Source: Chlamydoabsidia padenii (taxonomy: Eukaryota > Mucoromycota > Mucoromycetes > Mucorales > Cunninghamellaceae). Taken from it: DNA of 59,234 bases. The position numbers and the translations under genes were made by a program. Shown piece after piece: positions 22,072 to 33,675 of this stretch (positions are counted from its first letter, which is position 1; each line of letters begins with the position of its first letter). The stretch is taken from NCBI GenBank assembly GCA_025330725.1, contig JAIWND010000071.1:1-59234 (forward strand), read 5' to 3'. The notes under the pieces were generated by a model. That model was not told where the DNA came from. It saw only the letters and a list, made by a program, of their open reading frames with translations, and did no database searches.

Positions 22072-25000
22072 CTAGTCGGCGACCTCCGGTCGTTTATTTT
22101 GTAAACAATAGAGTAGATCTTTTGCAGATAATGGTCCATTATAAATAGAGTCATTGCCCTCTGAAGATGAAGAAGAAGCTTGATTACCATGAGAGGAGAT
22201 CCATGTCGACGATGATCCGCCTTGTAAACAGGACAAGAAGGATGTCTCAATATTGAGTTGCTGCCTTTTCACTCGCCTAGATTGATGTAAACTTTTCCCA
22301 TTCCTCAATCTATCCAGTAAATCATCCATCATTCGTCGATCGTCGTCGTCTGCATAAAGTTCATCGGGTGTTTCAATACCTGCAGATTCTTCATCATCAC
22401 TATCATCATCATCACCCATCCATTTACATTTCCGGGCTCCATGTAGTCGCTGATTCATGTCGCTATACTGCTGTTCTTCTATAGCCGCCACCTATGGAAT
22501 CAGATGTAGTGAGTATAATAGTGAGATTCAGTATCAAATATGTTTATTTTCAGGCACAACTTGTTTTTTTTTTTTTTTTTTTTTTTACCTTCCATTGGTC
22601 CAAGAATGTGGCGAATACGGAGAAAAAATCATCTGGTCGCATCATCTTTGGATCATGGCCAAAGAATAAGATAACTTCTTTCCATTTATAATCCATTGTA
22701 AGGTACAAGTGTTCCAATTCTTTAAATCGTAGAGTAGCTGCCTTGTAGTACTCCATCATGATAGGAGCAAAGTGATCATTTGGGTCAAGTAAATCCACTG
22801 TGTCGGGTTTCCAATATGTTGTTAGTTCGTCGTCCAGTTGTTTCAATGTTTGGCGCATTTCTGTATATTGTAGAGAGAGATCGCTAATACTTGCCATAAC
22901 TAATTTGAACAAAAATAATGACTTGAGTTTTTTGATATGTGGTATTCGTCTACTTACTTCTTGCAGCGCATCTAGTATCTTGAAGATCCGTTGTGAACTG
23001 AAGGACCCATGGGAATCTTCTTCGTACTGTTCCAGCAAGTATGTGTAGAAATGTCAGAGATTGTGCGCTTGATGATTTTGTATCTATCAACTAATCAAGT
23101 GAAGATCAGAATTAGTAAAAGAAGGTGTACATTTGCATGATAGTCGGCGTTTGCATTTTACCTTGGTTAAACCAGTGATCTTGAATCCAAATGCACCACC
23201 TTGTGCGCCAAATCCATTCATGTAGTTTCCCATAAGTAATATAATCTAGTGTTATAAAAAAGAATGTATAGTGAGAGTTGATATGCTTAAGCATAATATT
23301 TTTGACTTACTTTAAGCAGCTGTTTGAAGCTTTTGGAGTCGCGCAAAGAGTCAGATACCTTAACAATGATTTCCATTCTCTATTTTACACAGAACATCAC
23401 AAAAAGAAAGAAGGAAATTAGATTCACTTCATCAAAAAATAGCAGTACTTACTTTGGTTAGATGATCGACTTTCTCCAAAAATTGGACACGGAATAGCAT
23501 GAATGGGAGACGATTTTGATACCGATACATTCTACACATCTATAAAGAGTATTGAGGAAAAAAAAAAAAGTCAGTATGTATGCATCCAAATAAATGTTGT
23601 TATATACAAACCTCGATGGTAAACTGTTCAGGTAAATCCAAACAAGCACATTCCTCGGCAGTTGCCTTGAGATACTTGTTCAAAGCCTGCAAATCATCTT
23701 CTTTGGAAGGAGCACAAAGGATTAGGTTTTTCAGTAAAGTTTCCGTACAAAAGTCAGCCTCCATGCGCAGAATATAACCTCGGACCAAGTCAAAACTTTT
23801 AAATTGTTTAAGTCGAGGTAAAACAGCAACACCTATTAGAAAAAGACATCTTAGTTTCATTTACCAGTGACGATTAGTTTACCCTACTTGCCTAGATTTC
23901 GACTTTTGGATGCCGACAGGAATTTAACCAACCCCATTTTTTTATTCGCCTTGACCATGAGCTTACGTTCAAATACTACGTTCGTTTTTGAAATAAACAT
24001 GGTATCCAAGGTTTGGAAGACACCAGTTTGTAATAGTTGTGATTCTAGATCGGATGTATCATCATTGTCCAAAGACCATATTGTCTTGCCAGATTCGTTT
24101 ACATTGAGTTTCTGCCATTGTAGATGTTTAAGTTTAGTTTGAGGTTGGCATTTCATTGATTTCCAATGAATGTTGGCTGATAAATTGACGATGGCTTCTT
24201 CAGAATGGTCACCTTTTGATGATAATCCTGTTTGAAGTGGAGGTGGTGGCGGTGGTGGTGGAGGTGGAGGCGGAGGCGGATGAGCTAAGGGTGTTTTTTT
24301 TTAAAAAAAAAAAAGGCAGATGACAAAAGTGATTAGCATAAACATGCATAAATCAATCATAATTTACCTTTTTTTATTATTGTATGTTGTTGTCGCTTTT
24401 CAAAGCTGGGCGCTGTTTGAATATCATTCACCGGTCTTGACAGTCTTTTGTAGCAGCCAAATGTAGACATTCTTGATGTTCTGTGCCGTGCATGTAAAGA
24501 ATCATCTCTTCTTTTCAAAACTGATGACTTTATTACTGATTGTTCACACCAAAAGAGAGAGGTGTGAGCAGTACGTCTTGAAATGTATTTTGATCTATCT
24601 TACCTTGTCTTTGTCGGTGATCCCATCTATTGCCTTTGTATCGCCTTTTCAAGTATTGTAATTCCGCCTTTAGCTTGATATTTTCCAAGATAATCTGTGA
24701 TGTTTTTAGTCTGCTACCATACACTTGATGTTGTAGCTTGTTAAAGTGGCTCCAATCAGTAATATGGTTAATCAAATTGTCCAAAGAGGTCGTACCCAGC
24801 AATGAGTTCAGGTTCTGTTTATCTTGCTGACGACTTTTGATGATGATATAGTTAATCACAACATGTATCAGATAATAATAGTGTGCCCTAGATGGTTATA
24901 AAGCATATAGTTTAATTAGTCATCACCCCTGTTTCAGCCAGTTGCCTTTCCTTCTTTTTTTTTTCCTGACTTACTTTGTAGTCTGATGGCCTTGAATCAG

Positions 25001-27148
25001 TAGTAAGCTCTTGAGAATTCCTAATAGATGACCTTTTGGTCTGGGTGATAATGTCATGGCATGATGGACAATCTGATCCACGACTCTACCAGGATCATTG
25101 ATGCAAGAGTAGTAAGAGTACAAAGACAAGTCGTCATTAAAATGTTTTTCCTCCTTATAGTGGTCGGTAATGATGGCATTTTGATACACAGTGATTTGGT
25201 AGTTTATTTGGTGATGGTCTAATGCTTGAAGCTTTGGCAAAAGACAGGTTTCCATACCAGATAGTACAAGTTGATCTTGTACCAGAAGACGTCGATTAGT
25301 TTCTTTTGGTGTCTTTATCAGTGCATTGATAAGTAACATGTTGGACACCTATTGACTCAACATGATCAGAATGAGTATTTCAAAAATGAAGAGTTTTCTC
25401 TTTCTTTCTTGATTTACTTACCGCATACTCGATCAACTGCTTGTCAGGCGAGGTTTTCGCAGTACCCCAGTCAACATGCGCGCCCAACAATGACCCTGTT
25501 CGTTTACAATCGTCCAAACAAGATACCAATTCTTTTATCCATATATCAAAGATCCTTGTCCCATTGGTTTGTTGCTTCATGAGTTCGAACCCGCGCATAA
25601 CATGTTCATGGCCACCAGCTTCGTGATCAGTCCCAGAGTAACAGATAAAAGTCAAAATGTCACACACCAATTTACGAGTCTTCTGACATGGGCACGTGAG
25701 CGAGTATACGATGGTATGAATATACTTTGGACGACTAGTTGTTTCTTTTCCACCTGGCTAAGATGTTATTGCAATGAAAAGAAAGAGATAATGTGAGTAT
25801 GTAATTGAGAATCGTAAAGCAAAGTGATATCATACGGTTTTGCACTTACTTTGGTATTGATGAGTGCTTTGATACACTTGATGATTTCCAATTCAATAGC
25901 CAAAGCCTTCTTGTCAGTTCTATAATGATAAAAGTGTGAGTATTGTATACGTAGGTGATTGCTTACTAGTATTTATTTACCTATTCTTTTGATGATTAAT
26001 AAACCCCAAACAAGTGATCAGGATATGGATGCCTTTGAAATCGATAAAGCTCATCATCCATCTATGACAAGATATTAAGGAGAAGTTTGATATGAGCCAT
26101 ATTTTGTTAGATTAGACCATTTCCTCATTCAATCTGTATTGTTTGTCTCTCTCTCTCTTTTTTTTTTTCTCTTACGTGATGGGTCGAGTGCGAAGATTAA
26201 ATTCGAGGTTACAAGCATCAGTTACAGAGACAGCACGGAGGTTGGTTTCCATGAATTTGCGTATAAAGAATTCAGGTGAGTTATAGTCATCCAGGACTTG
26301 CCCCTGCAAAAAGCCAGTTTTGTTTGTGGTTGGTGTAGATGTTGATACTGGAATACCTGAGCAGGGTTGGTGTGATGATGTTGAGAGATGATGACCTGAT
26401 TGATAGTGGGACCATTTACCACTATCCGACTTGTAAAAGGATGATCGCACTTTATCCGCCTTTTCTGCCAATAGATTGATGAATGATGATAAATGACGGT
26501 TACCAGAGTTGCAACCATAGTTACTGGTACTAGCAGAAGGTGATGGTTGTTGTTGATGATGTGATGCCAGTATTTCTGCTTGAGTATCTTGGTAGATCAT
26601 TAACTGCTTTTTTTCACAAGGCCAGTTCTTCATAGTGTCCAATAGTTGAGTATCAATTATCCCACGTCGTTCCTAAGTATGTAAAAAAAAAAAAAAAAAA
26701 AGAATGGAGATTTCAGTCTAGTGTGGTTCAAAGGATCATTGTTTCCTTGACACCTAGTTCTTTGTCCTACTTACCAGCATTTGATCAAACGATTGATCGA
26801 TTTGTTCTTCCGACGTTGATCCTCCTTTTTCGACAAGTAGCGCTGTGGAGGTAAAGCTTTGTTGGGCTGAGGGGTAAGGAGATTGACCCGATTGTTGTCG
26901 ACAAGTATGGTCATTTCCTTTCATTTTAACTGTATACAAATAAAAAGTTTAGTACTTGCAGGTATAGATTGATTGCATGTTTTTTTTTACGTACCTTTTT
27001 GAATTCCAGTTGAAGAAAAGGAGAGGAAGGTGGGTTTTTGTTTCGTTAATGTTGTATCAAACAAGTCACCAGACCCACTTGTAAAAGACAGAGGAGGTTC
27101 AGAAGGGTTGAATGTATTTCTATTAAAACGACTTGACGAATCAGTCAT
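22072..27148 (-). CDS. Diaphanous-related formin
   Basis: An actin nucleator/elongator controlled by Rho GTPases, acting at the hyphal tip and septum. ATG 27148 opens MTDSSSRFNRN. The order is: variable N-terminus; GTPase-binding/FH3 armadillo region (SPEFFIRKFMETNLRAVSV, MMSFIDFKGIHILITCLGF, KKALAIELEIIKCIKALIN, SGMETCLLPKLQALDHHQIN); a coiled coil (ENIKLKAELQYLKRRYKG); FH1, reduced to one run of 14 prolines; and FH2 (LKHLQWQKLN, LVRGYILRMEADFCTETLLKN, the conserved GNYMNGFGAQGGAFGFKI with the GNxMN motif, FATFLDQWK). A C-terminal autoregulatory DAD is visible as MMDDLLDRLRNGKS plus the basic RRVKRQ. At least 14 exons. The DAD implies GBD-DAD autoinhibition. The stop lies at 22072-22074. Exon edges in the 24.3-26.1 kb part are less certain. 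Confidence 0.9.
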
Positions 27149-27175
27149 GATGAAATGATCAAGAGAAAGAAAAGG

Positions 27176-27206
<31 letters not shown>

Positions 27207-27237
27207 AGTGCCCTTTTTATCCCATTTCACTCTTGGT

Positions 27238-27252
27238 GATTTGAAACACCGC
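27238..27252. promoter_or_regulatory. Shared upstream motif variant (formin promoter)
   Basis: GATTTGAAACACCGC, 90 bp upstream of the formin ATG; complement GCGGTGTTTCAAATC. It differs from the common form in two central bases but matches the EMC8/9 copy closely. Confidence 0.35.
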
Positions 27253-27486
27253 TAGGAACAGAATCTTGCAGTTATGAAGTTTACATTATATGATACTTTT
27301 AGTAATTATATTTGCTGGTACATAAATGTAGCAATGCTTTCTCGAATATGAAGAAAGAATAAAACAGAGAAAAAAATAAAGAGAATCATTATGCTATACT
27401 TTCTGCAGATTTATAGCGCTGGATCAAGTACTTATCATCACACTCGAGCCAAGAGAAATTTCCTGCTTTCTGACGATGTTTATTTG

Positions 27487-29411
27487 TGAAAAATAACATA
27501 TGCACTAATTTCTTGTGTTTCGGTAGGTGTCACCACCTCATCATCATCATCACTGTCCTCGATCAACTTGATATTCTTGCCATGACTACAATAACTACGT
27601 ATTCCCCCTATGTACTGAGTATTTCCGGTTTGTTTGTTTTTTCACATTTTTTTAATGCATAAATTTCAAATACAAACCCCGACAAGTCTGTCTACTTAAA
27701 GTTGACCGACTGACCCCATACTAGGAGGTAACAACCCTACAAGTTTTAAACTGATTGAATAATAACTGATTGAATGGAAACAAGTCTGTGTGAATATCAG
27801 CCTAACGGAAGGACCCTTTTTCACTTTCTCTCCATTCCTTCCGCCAAATAAAGTCATCACCCCCCCCTTTATTTTCTGTACATGACCGATCACATCAACA
27901 TTTAGCAGGCAGCATTTTATGAGATATAGCAATTCATGGCCCAAAGTGCAGCTCACCCGGATGAGAGCTCTTTAATACGCCATGTATTATTATGTGTCGT
28001 TGAATGGTCGATCTCAAGTAATTGGGACAACTGGCGATACTTTGTTTTGTTTCTACAATATAATGCAACTTTAATTCTGCAACGATTAGTCGGAGAAAAA
28101 AAAGAAGTGAAAAATATTGCGGATATGTACGTGAAGTTTCTTTTAGCTTACCATAAGTGGTGAACTACTGCGTCGAACATCCTTCCGAGGAAGGTAGTGC
28201 GTCATAACCTTGTTCCAAGGATTGGCGTCACCGAATAAGCACTCGAGCAAAGCTGGTGCTGGTACTGTTATTAACTTGTAATCGTACCATTCCAGACGAA
28301 GTGATGATGATTTTATGGTCGAGTTGCACTTGGCGACTTTCACACAATGTTTTCACTGCCACCATGTCGAGATATTCAGAAAAGACACCATCCTTGTATT
28401 GATCGGCTTTCACCAAGCTTTTTATGGATTGATTATCTTCAGTTTTCATTGCACTATGTTGTTTTGTTTCACCTGGGGATGTTCGAATGTAGCTATAGAC
28501 ACCATGGGTATTCAACTGTAGAGCGTTTGACATAGACGGGCTGGGCACCAATTTTCTTTTTTACCGGAAATACCCAGTGACATGGAGTATACAGTGATGT
28601 ATTCACAGACATAGGCATTGACATGGGTGACCCTGCTCGTGATGAAACTGACATAGACGAATCTTCCGGTTCTACAAGTTCTGTTGTTGTTGTTGCTGTT
28701 CTTGTTGATGATGTTGATGTTGACAGTATCATGGTCTATGTTTTTTGAGCCTTCACTCCATAATACTTGGCGTAGATAGATTGCAGATGAGTAAAGTTGA
28801 ATGTGGTAAATGGTCTTCGAAGCCGTGGATCTAGTTGCCCCTTTTGTTGCTTGAGCATACCTTTGATTCCATCCCCAGACACATAAAGTCTTCTGTCACT
28901 GTTACTTCGATTCAGGCCAGGTGGGATTATGGTACCAAGGTCATTAGACGGATACCTACTCAAACATAAACAATAAGATACCTTGTATACAATTTAGCGG
29001 ACTTTACCTTTGAAGATGATGATATACAATGAGCTCCACAATATTGGACATTTCATAAACTACATCTGAAGCTATACGCATCATATCATCATACTAATTT
29101 TTGAAAAGAGGTTTCAGGATGTTTTTGTTTGTTTTATCATTTTGATTTTTTCGTCAGTTTTCACCCGTTTGACGGTAGGCCGTCCAGTGTTTCCCGGCTG
29201 CTTTCGCTTACTTGGACCCGCGATATTTCTGCTTGTTTGATTCACTAGGAAAATGTTGTTGAAAGCTATTGTAGAATTTTCCGCAACATACTGACGCCAA
29301 CTATTTATCATAGAGTAGTACTTCTTGTCACATATTCTCTTCATATGTGCTTTTGTTGTCTTTGTAGGCTCATCTATATACACTACAGTATATGTGTCGG
29401 AATTTGAACTA
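27487..29411 (-). pseudogene. Unrecognised decayed gene or repeat-derived relic
   Basis: Minus-strand fragments look coding but do not join into one frame. From right to left: MKRICDKKYYSMINSWRQYV and RKQPGNTGRPTVKR; a plausible 55-nt intron; MMRIASDVVYEMSNIVELIV; RSNSDRRLYVSGDGIKGMLK to a stop at 28737. A Ser/Thr-rich segment from ATG 28732 follows, then QYKDGVFSEYLDMVAVKTLC. ALLECLFGDANPWNKVMTHY is in a shifted frame. Near 27590-27487 an acidic IKLIEDSDDDDEVV ends at TAA. Splice-like junctions between the pieces suggest a former spliced gene. I do not recognise the family; a repetitive lineage-specific element is possible. Confidence 0.4.
29396..29409. promoter_or_regulatory. Shared upstream motif (SLD5 promoter)
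   Basis: GTCGGAATTTGAAC, 77 bp upstream of the SLD5 ATG; exact reverse complement of the 14-mer upstream of the STEEP1-like gene. Confidence 0.5.
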
Positions 29412-29485
29412 GCGCTGTTTTATCAAAAGATTTTTTTTTTTTTTTTCGCCAATGTCCCCCTTTTGACAACTCTTCTACTTTTTCC

Positions 29486-30519
29486 ATGTCGTTTGACACT
29501 CAATATTTGTCAAACGATATCTCTTATAATACCAATACTCAGCCTTCCTCCCTTTATACACAACTCACAGGTACTGATGAAGATAGTATTGTGATACTCA
29601 CTCGATTATGGATGAATGAACGCAATGCACCAGAACTTCTTCCCTACCAAAAACATCTAATAGACAATTTGATTGAAATGATTGAAGCTCAGGTAACTAA
29701 TAAAAGAGCATTAACAAAAGGGAAAAGGACAAGGTCGATGAATTGATTGTTTTTGTTTTCTGTATAGGCTAATATCGTCATGGAGGAAATGGCGTCAAAT
29801 CTAGAAAGCAAGTTTGCGTCAATGTTGTATCAAACTGAAATGGAACGAATACGCTACTTGATCAAAAGCTACTTGCGAACACGACTTTTTAAAGCAAGTA
29901 CTTGATTGTGTGGGGGATCTAAACTGTGTACTCATTTTTTGGATTTGGGCTTTAGATTGAAAAATATACCTTGGAATTGCTACGAAAACCAGATTACGCC
30001 GACATTATGTCCGAGCAAGAAATAGAGTATGCTCGAAGGTAGGTAAACTAAAAAAGGGGATAGATAAGGCGTGATGATATTAATGGATTCTTGTGATATA
30101 GATACCAAAAATTGATCGAAGTACACAACCATGAATCCTTTTTACAACAACTACCACCCACTCAACATAAACAAGATGAAAAGACAGGGGAACTGGATAT
30201 GGGTAATGAAAAAATCATCTCTACTAATCACCTACTAACGTGTCTTGTTTATATCGATTCCATAGTTGTCTCTGCCAATCTGGAAGCACCTGTCTTTTGC
30301 AGAGTGTTGGACGATATTGGTGAAATTCAATGGCCGGTGTAAGTTTGTATCATTGTCAACACACTTGCAAAACAGGACTTGACCTCTCGTTCTCTTTTTT
30401 ATTTTATTTTTAGGAATAACACGACAGAAACAACAGCATTGGAAAAGGATGGGACTTACATCATTCGGTACAGGGCCATCCAGGATTACCTCAAAGAAGA
30501 ACGTGTGCAACTGATATGA
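29486..30519 (+). CDS. SLD5: GINS complex subunit Sld5 (GINS4)
   Basis: A nuclear subunit of the four-protein GINS complex in the CMG replicative helicase. The alpha-helical A-domain carries LTRLWMNERNAPELLPYQKH then LIDNLIEMIEAQ, followed by MERIRYLIKSYLRTRLFKIE and KYTLELL, a signature of Sld5. The small B-domain at the end has PVFCRVLDDIGEIQW, GTYIIRYRAIQDYL and the C-terminal VQLI. Six exons with phase-consistent GT-AG introns; the product is about 225 residues, normal for the family. The start follows a T-rich stretch directly. It is divergent from the relic on its left. Confidence 0.93.
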
Positions 30520-30959
30520 TTAGATTACTCTTGGATTATGCCTTGGATTATTTGTATATATCATAGTTAATCATATTGGATACATTCAATAAAAATCATC
30601 TTGTAAACTTGCTCCTTATAAATCGTGGTTTATATGTCCTTTATATAGTGAAGTTCTATACAAGACCCTCCTCCACTGGTTAGACCAGAAAAGAACTACT
30701 AGGTACTCTATTCTCAACTGATGCCATTGGTTAAAATAACCATACATACATTGGCTGATCACTAAAAAGACTATGACATGGATGATATTTATGGATTATT
30801 TATTATTGAGAATGATAAAAAAAAAAGTGGTAATGAGTGGAGAAGATGCTAAATGATGTACATAGGTAATATGTGTATGGTTATTCTATAGATGGTTATC
30901 AACCAAGTAAAAAAAAATAAAATAAAAAAGTTATAAAGGGCAAGGAGAGGATTATTAAA
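30520..30959. other. Convergent 3' region SLD5 / methyltransferase
   Basis: Contains AATAAA near 30589 for SLD5. AT-rich, no gene seen. Confidence 0.5.
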
Positions 30960-32590
30960 CTAGACTTTTGTTGTATCCATGGCCAATACGAGATCATTCA
31001 TCTTGTTGTCGTCGGTAGCTGCTATCAACTCTTGTTTTTTCTGGGATACCACACAGTAAAAATTTGACCAGCTTTTGAATTCTTGACATTCAGGAAGCAC
31101 GGTTTTAAAGTGAGCATCATATTTGGTGATAGACATGGACCAATCTTCACAAAGTCGAGGTTTAAGAGCATCCGAGACACGTTGCAGACAATCCAGAACC
31201 AAATCACCCACTCGCCCTAACCATCCAAGAGGAGCTGATCGATGAATGGATTCGTATATAGTGACTTGATTTGTATCGACAAAGAGTTCTTCCAATTCCA
31301 ATCCTATCTTGTTAATCATGTGTCTTGTTTGCATTAATACCGATACTATAAACATATAAATTTGTATTGTGTTTGATTAGAAAGGATATTTGATATCATT
31401 TAAAAGACTTACATCGCATGAGCCAAAGAGACAAACTGGGACCAATATCATTGACTTCTGATCCAGATTCAACTATATTAAAGTTAAATTCTGACCCCAC
31501 TCTTTTCATTTTCTATAATGTACTTACTGAATTCCAAGTAACCACCTGGTTTTGTGACACGGATGGCTTCTCGTACTACTTTTTCCCAGACTTCCTTTGT
31601 ATGTTTAAACCTAGCTTCATGTTGCACCACAAGATCGAAAGTGTTGTCTTCAAATGGTAGGTCCTTTGTTGAATCAATGATTTGAAAGTGACAATTGTTA
31701 GGAGGGGATCTAAAGTAAAAAGTGTTGGGAATGGATCGAGTTGTATTATTTTTACTTTTACTTACGTGATGGGATATATAACATCATCAATGCCAAAGAA
31801 TTCAGAGTTTGGATATACTTTAGCCACTTCCTAATGTACACACATTAGTTAAAATAAGGTTAGTTTATATCCCTGTCATTTTTTTTTTTTTTTTTACATT
31901 CAACCACTTACTTTTGTCCAATAAGCAGGTCCACAACTACAAAGAAGATGAATGAATACCTAGTTTCATGTGTTTAATTACCACCAGTTGCTTACCATAT
32001 TTGCAGCACTCGGCCGCCTTGCTTCAAGATGTCACCCACAGGTGCATTCAGATAACTATTATCAGTAAGGATAAAACATGTTAGAATGATAGATATATAT
32101 ATATATGTCTTTTTGCATTCTTACGTTCCAAAGAGATATCTAATAAAGTGTTGTTTCATAAAAAATAAAAACAATTAGCAAGCATGTTTTTAGAGTGGAT
32201 AATATAACTTACTTGTGTAGTAAATGGAGCACTTCTTGTCGTTCTGTTTCTTCGTCGTCGCAAGGCAGAATATGAGTAACTCCTGATTGTTGTTTATATT
32301 GTCGACCATGTAGGTATTCATACCCGAGTTTGGGGAATTTTGCCTCAGTCGACATGTCATCGGATGGTTGCTTGTCATTAGAGTTTTTCGAGCAGTTGCT
32401 TTGGTTACTACTATTTTGATCAAAGTAATAACAATAAAGTTATGGTTTCATCGAGTGTTCCCATAATTATTTGAATCAAAAAGATCACAACTTACGTTTT
32501 GGATGCTATAGTTGGAGCCTGGTTTGTTGGTGCAGGTGTTGGTGAAGTGGTTGATTTAGTTTTTCGAAAAGGAGAGGTAAAGTGAACCAT
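30960..32590 (-). CDS. Class I SAM-dependent methyltransferase (uncharacterised fungal type)
   Basis: This protein shows the Rossmann methyltransferase order. After a low-complexity Ser/Thr-rich N-terminus (~90 residues, beginning MVHFTSPFRKTKS) comes YLHGRQYKQQSG, LNAPVGDILKQGGRVLQI(C) as the degenerate SAM-binding motif I, and VYPNSEFFGIDD with the acidic residue after strand 2. Then come NCHFQIIDSTKDLPFEDNTF and DLVVQHEARF (motif IV area). IRVTKPGGYLE is the post-motif typical of this superfamily. The C-terminal part (INKIGLELEELFVD, APLGWLGRVGDLVLDCLQ) resembles fungal proteins grouped with LaeA-like and TAM-type methyltransferases. About nine exons. The substrate is unknown. Motif I lacks the usual GxGxG, so activity should not be assumed. 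Confidence 0.75.
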
Positions 32591-32708
32591 GTTATTATTT
32601 ATAAAATGTGTTAAAATGAGAGGAAGGGGTTTTGTTTGTTCATGTAAAGATTAATGGGAATAATGGGAGAGAGAAAAAGTGGAGAAAGAAGAAAAACTCT
32701 TTAAAAAA

Positions 32709-32722
32709 GCGGGGTTCAAAAC
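32709..32722. promoter_or_regulatory. Shared upstream motif (methyltransferase promoter)
   Basis: GCGGGGTTCAAAAC, 119 bp upstream of the methyltransferase ATG. Confidence 0.45.
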
Positions 32723-33486
32723 ATTTAATTTTATCATCACATACATTGACTTTTTGAGTTTTACTAACTACAAATGATGTTCGTTCCTCGTTCCTTTACG
32801 GCAATGATTGACGATATGTTGGGTATTTGTCTTTCTATACACTTTGATACATCATTCCCAGTGTATGACTAAAACTCTAGATATGTGAGAGAAAACTCTT
32901 GTTGTGAGTCAAATCCATGGTACAAGCGGCCATTAGAGTTCCCCCTTTTGAAATGACTTGAGTTGAGTTACACCAAATTAATCCTGAATGAACCACTGTT
33001 TATTCGAACTTTTTCTTGTTGCATGAAAAACGTTTTCAACCCCCGAACTGACACTCTGCCGATCTGCCCGTGTTAATCAGATGAAAACCATATTACTAAT
33101 ATGAAGGGACTTCAAGTGTCACTCTATGGAATTGAGTAGCCTTGTAAGAACAAATGAATGATAGTTAGATGGGTATGTATTAAAAAGTCAATGTACCATA
33201 CATTGTGTGATGCCTTTCGAATGAAGAGGAGAATGGTACAGTATACATACCATTGCAAATGTAAGATGCCTTGTACAGAATATGAAGGTAATACAATCAC
33301 GTTTTTATTTTTATTGAGACTTTTTGCTTAATCTGAGTATACTGTATAATGTAGACCGATCTTGAAAAATCCACATTTTCGTATATGGTGATACTTTTAC
33401 TACTATGCGGGAAATATTAACCAATCGTTGAACTTTGATAATGTCACGAGGGTAGACCCTTCTTTTGTTCCTGTTCATCGAAATTA
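32723..33486. other. Divergent intergenic region methyltransferase / PWP2
   Basis: AT-rich promoter DNA, no gene seen. Confidence 0.5.
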
Positions 33487-33510
33487 AGGTGGGCCACTGT
33501 GGATGCTCTA
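33487..33510. mobile_element. Single TIR remnant of the 15.4-kb transposon family
   Basis: 'aggtgggccactgtggatgctcta' resembles the right terminus of the element at 15381-15993 (aagtggaccactgtggatgcccta). No partner terminus was found nearby. It lies inside the PWP2 promoter. Confidence 0.55.
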
Positions 33511-33525
33511 TGGGCCCTTGGGAAA

Positions 33526-33537
33526 TTCGAATCCCGC
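33526..33537. promoter_or_regulatory. Shared upstream motif (PWP2 promoter)
   Basis: TTCGAATCCCGC, 139 bp upstream of the PWP2 ATG and 15 bp after the TIR remnant. Confidence 0.5.
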
Positions 33538-33675
33538 ATATTTTTTCCCTTTTGGTGAGCGACTGCTTTTTTCTCAAGCCGCTGAGTAGAAGACAGAATG
33601 AAAATTCAGCATACTTCTTGTTTTCTTGCTTTTTTTTTTTTTTTTCTTTTTTGATCATTCAACTCTTTGCCAATC

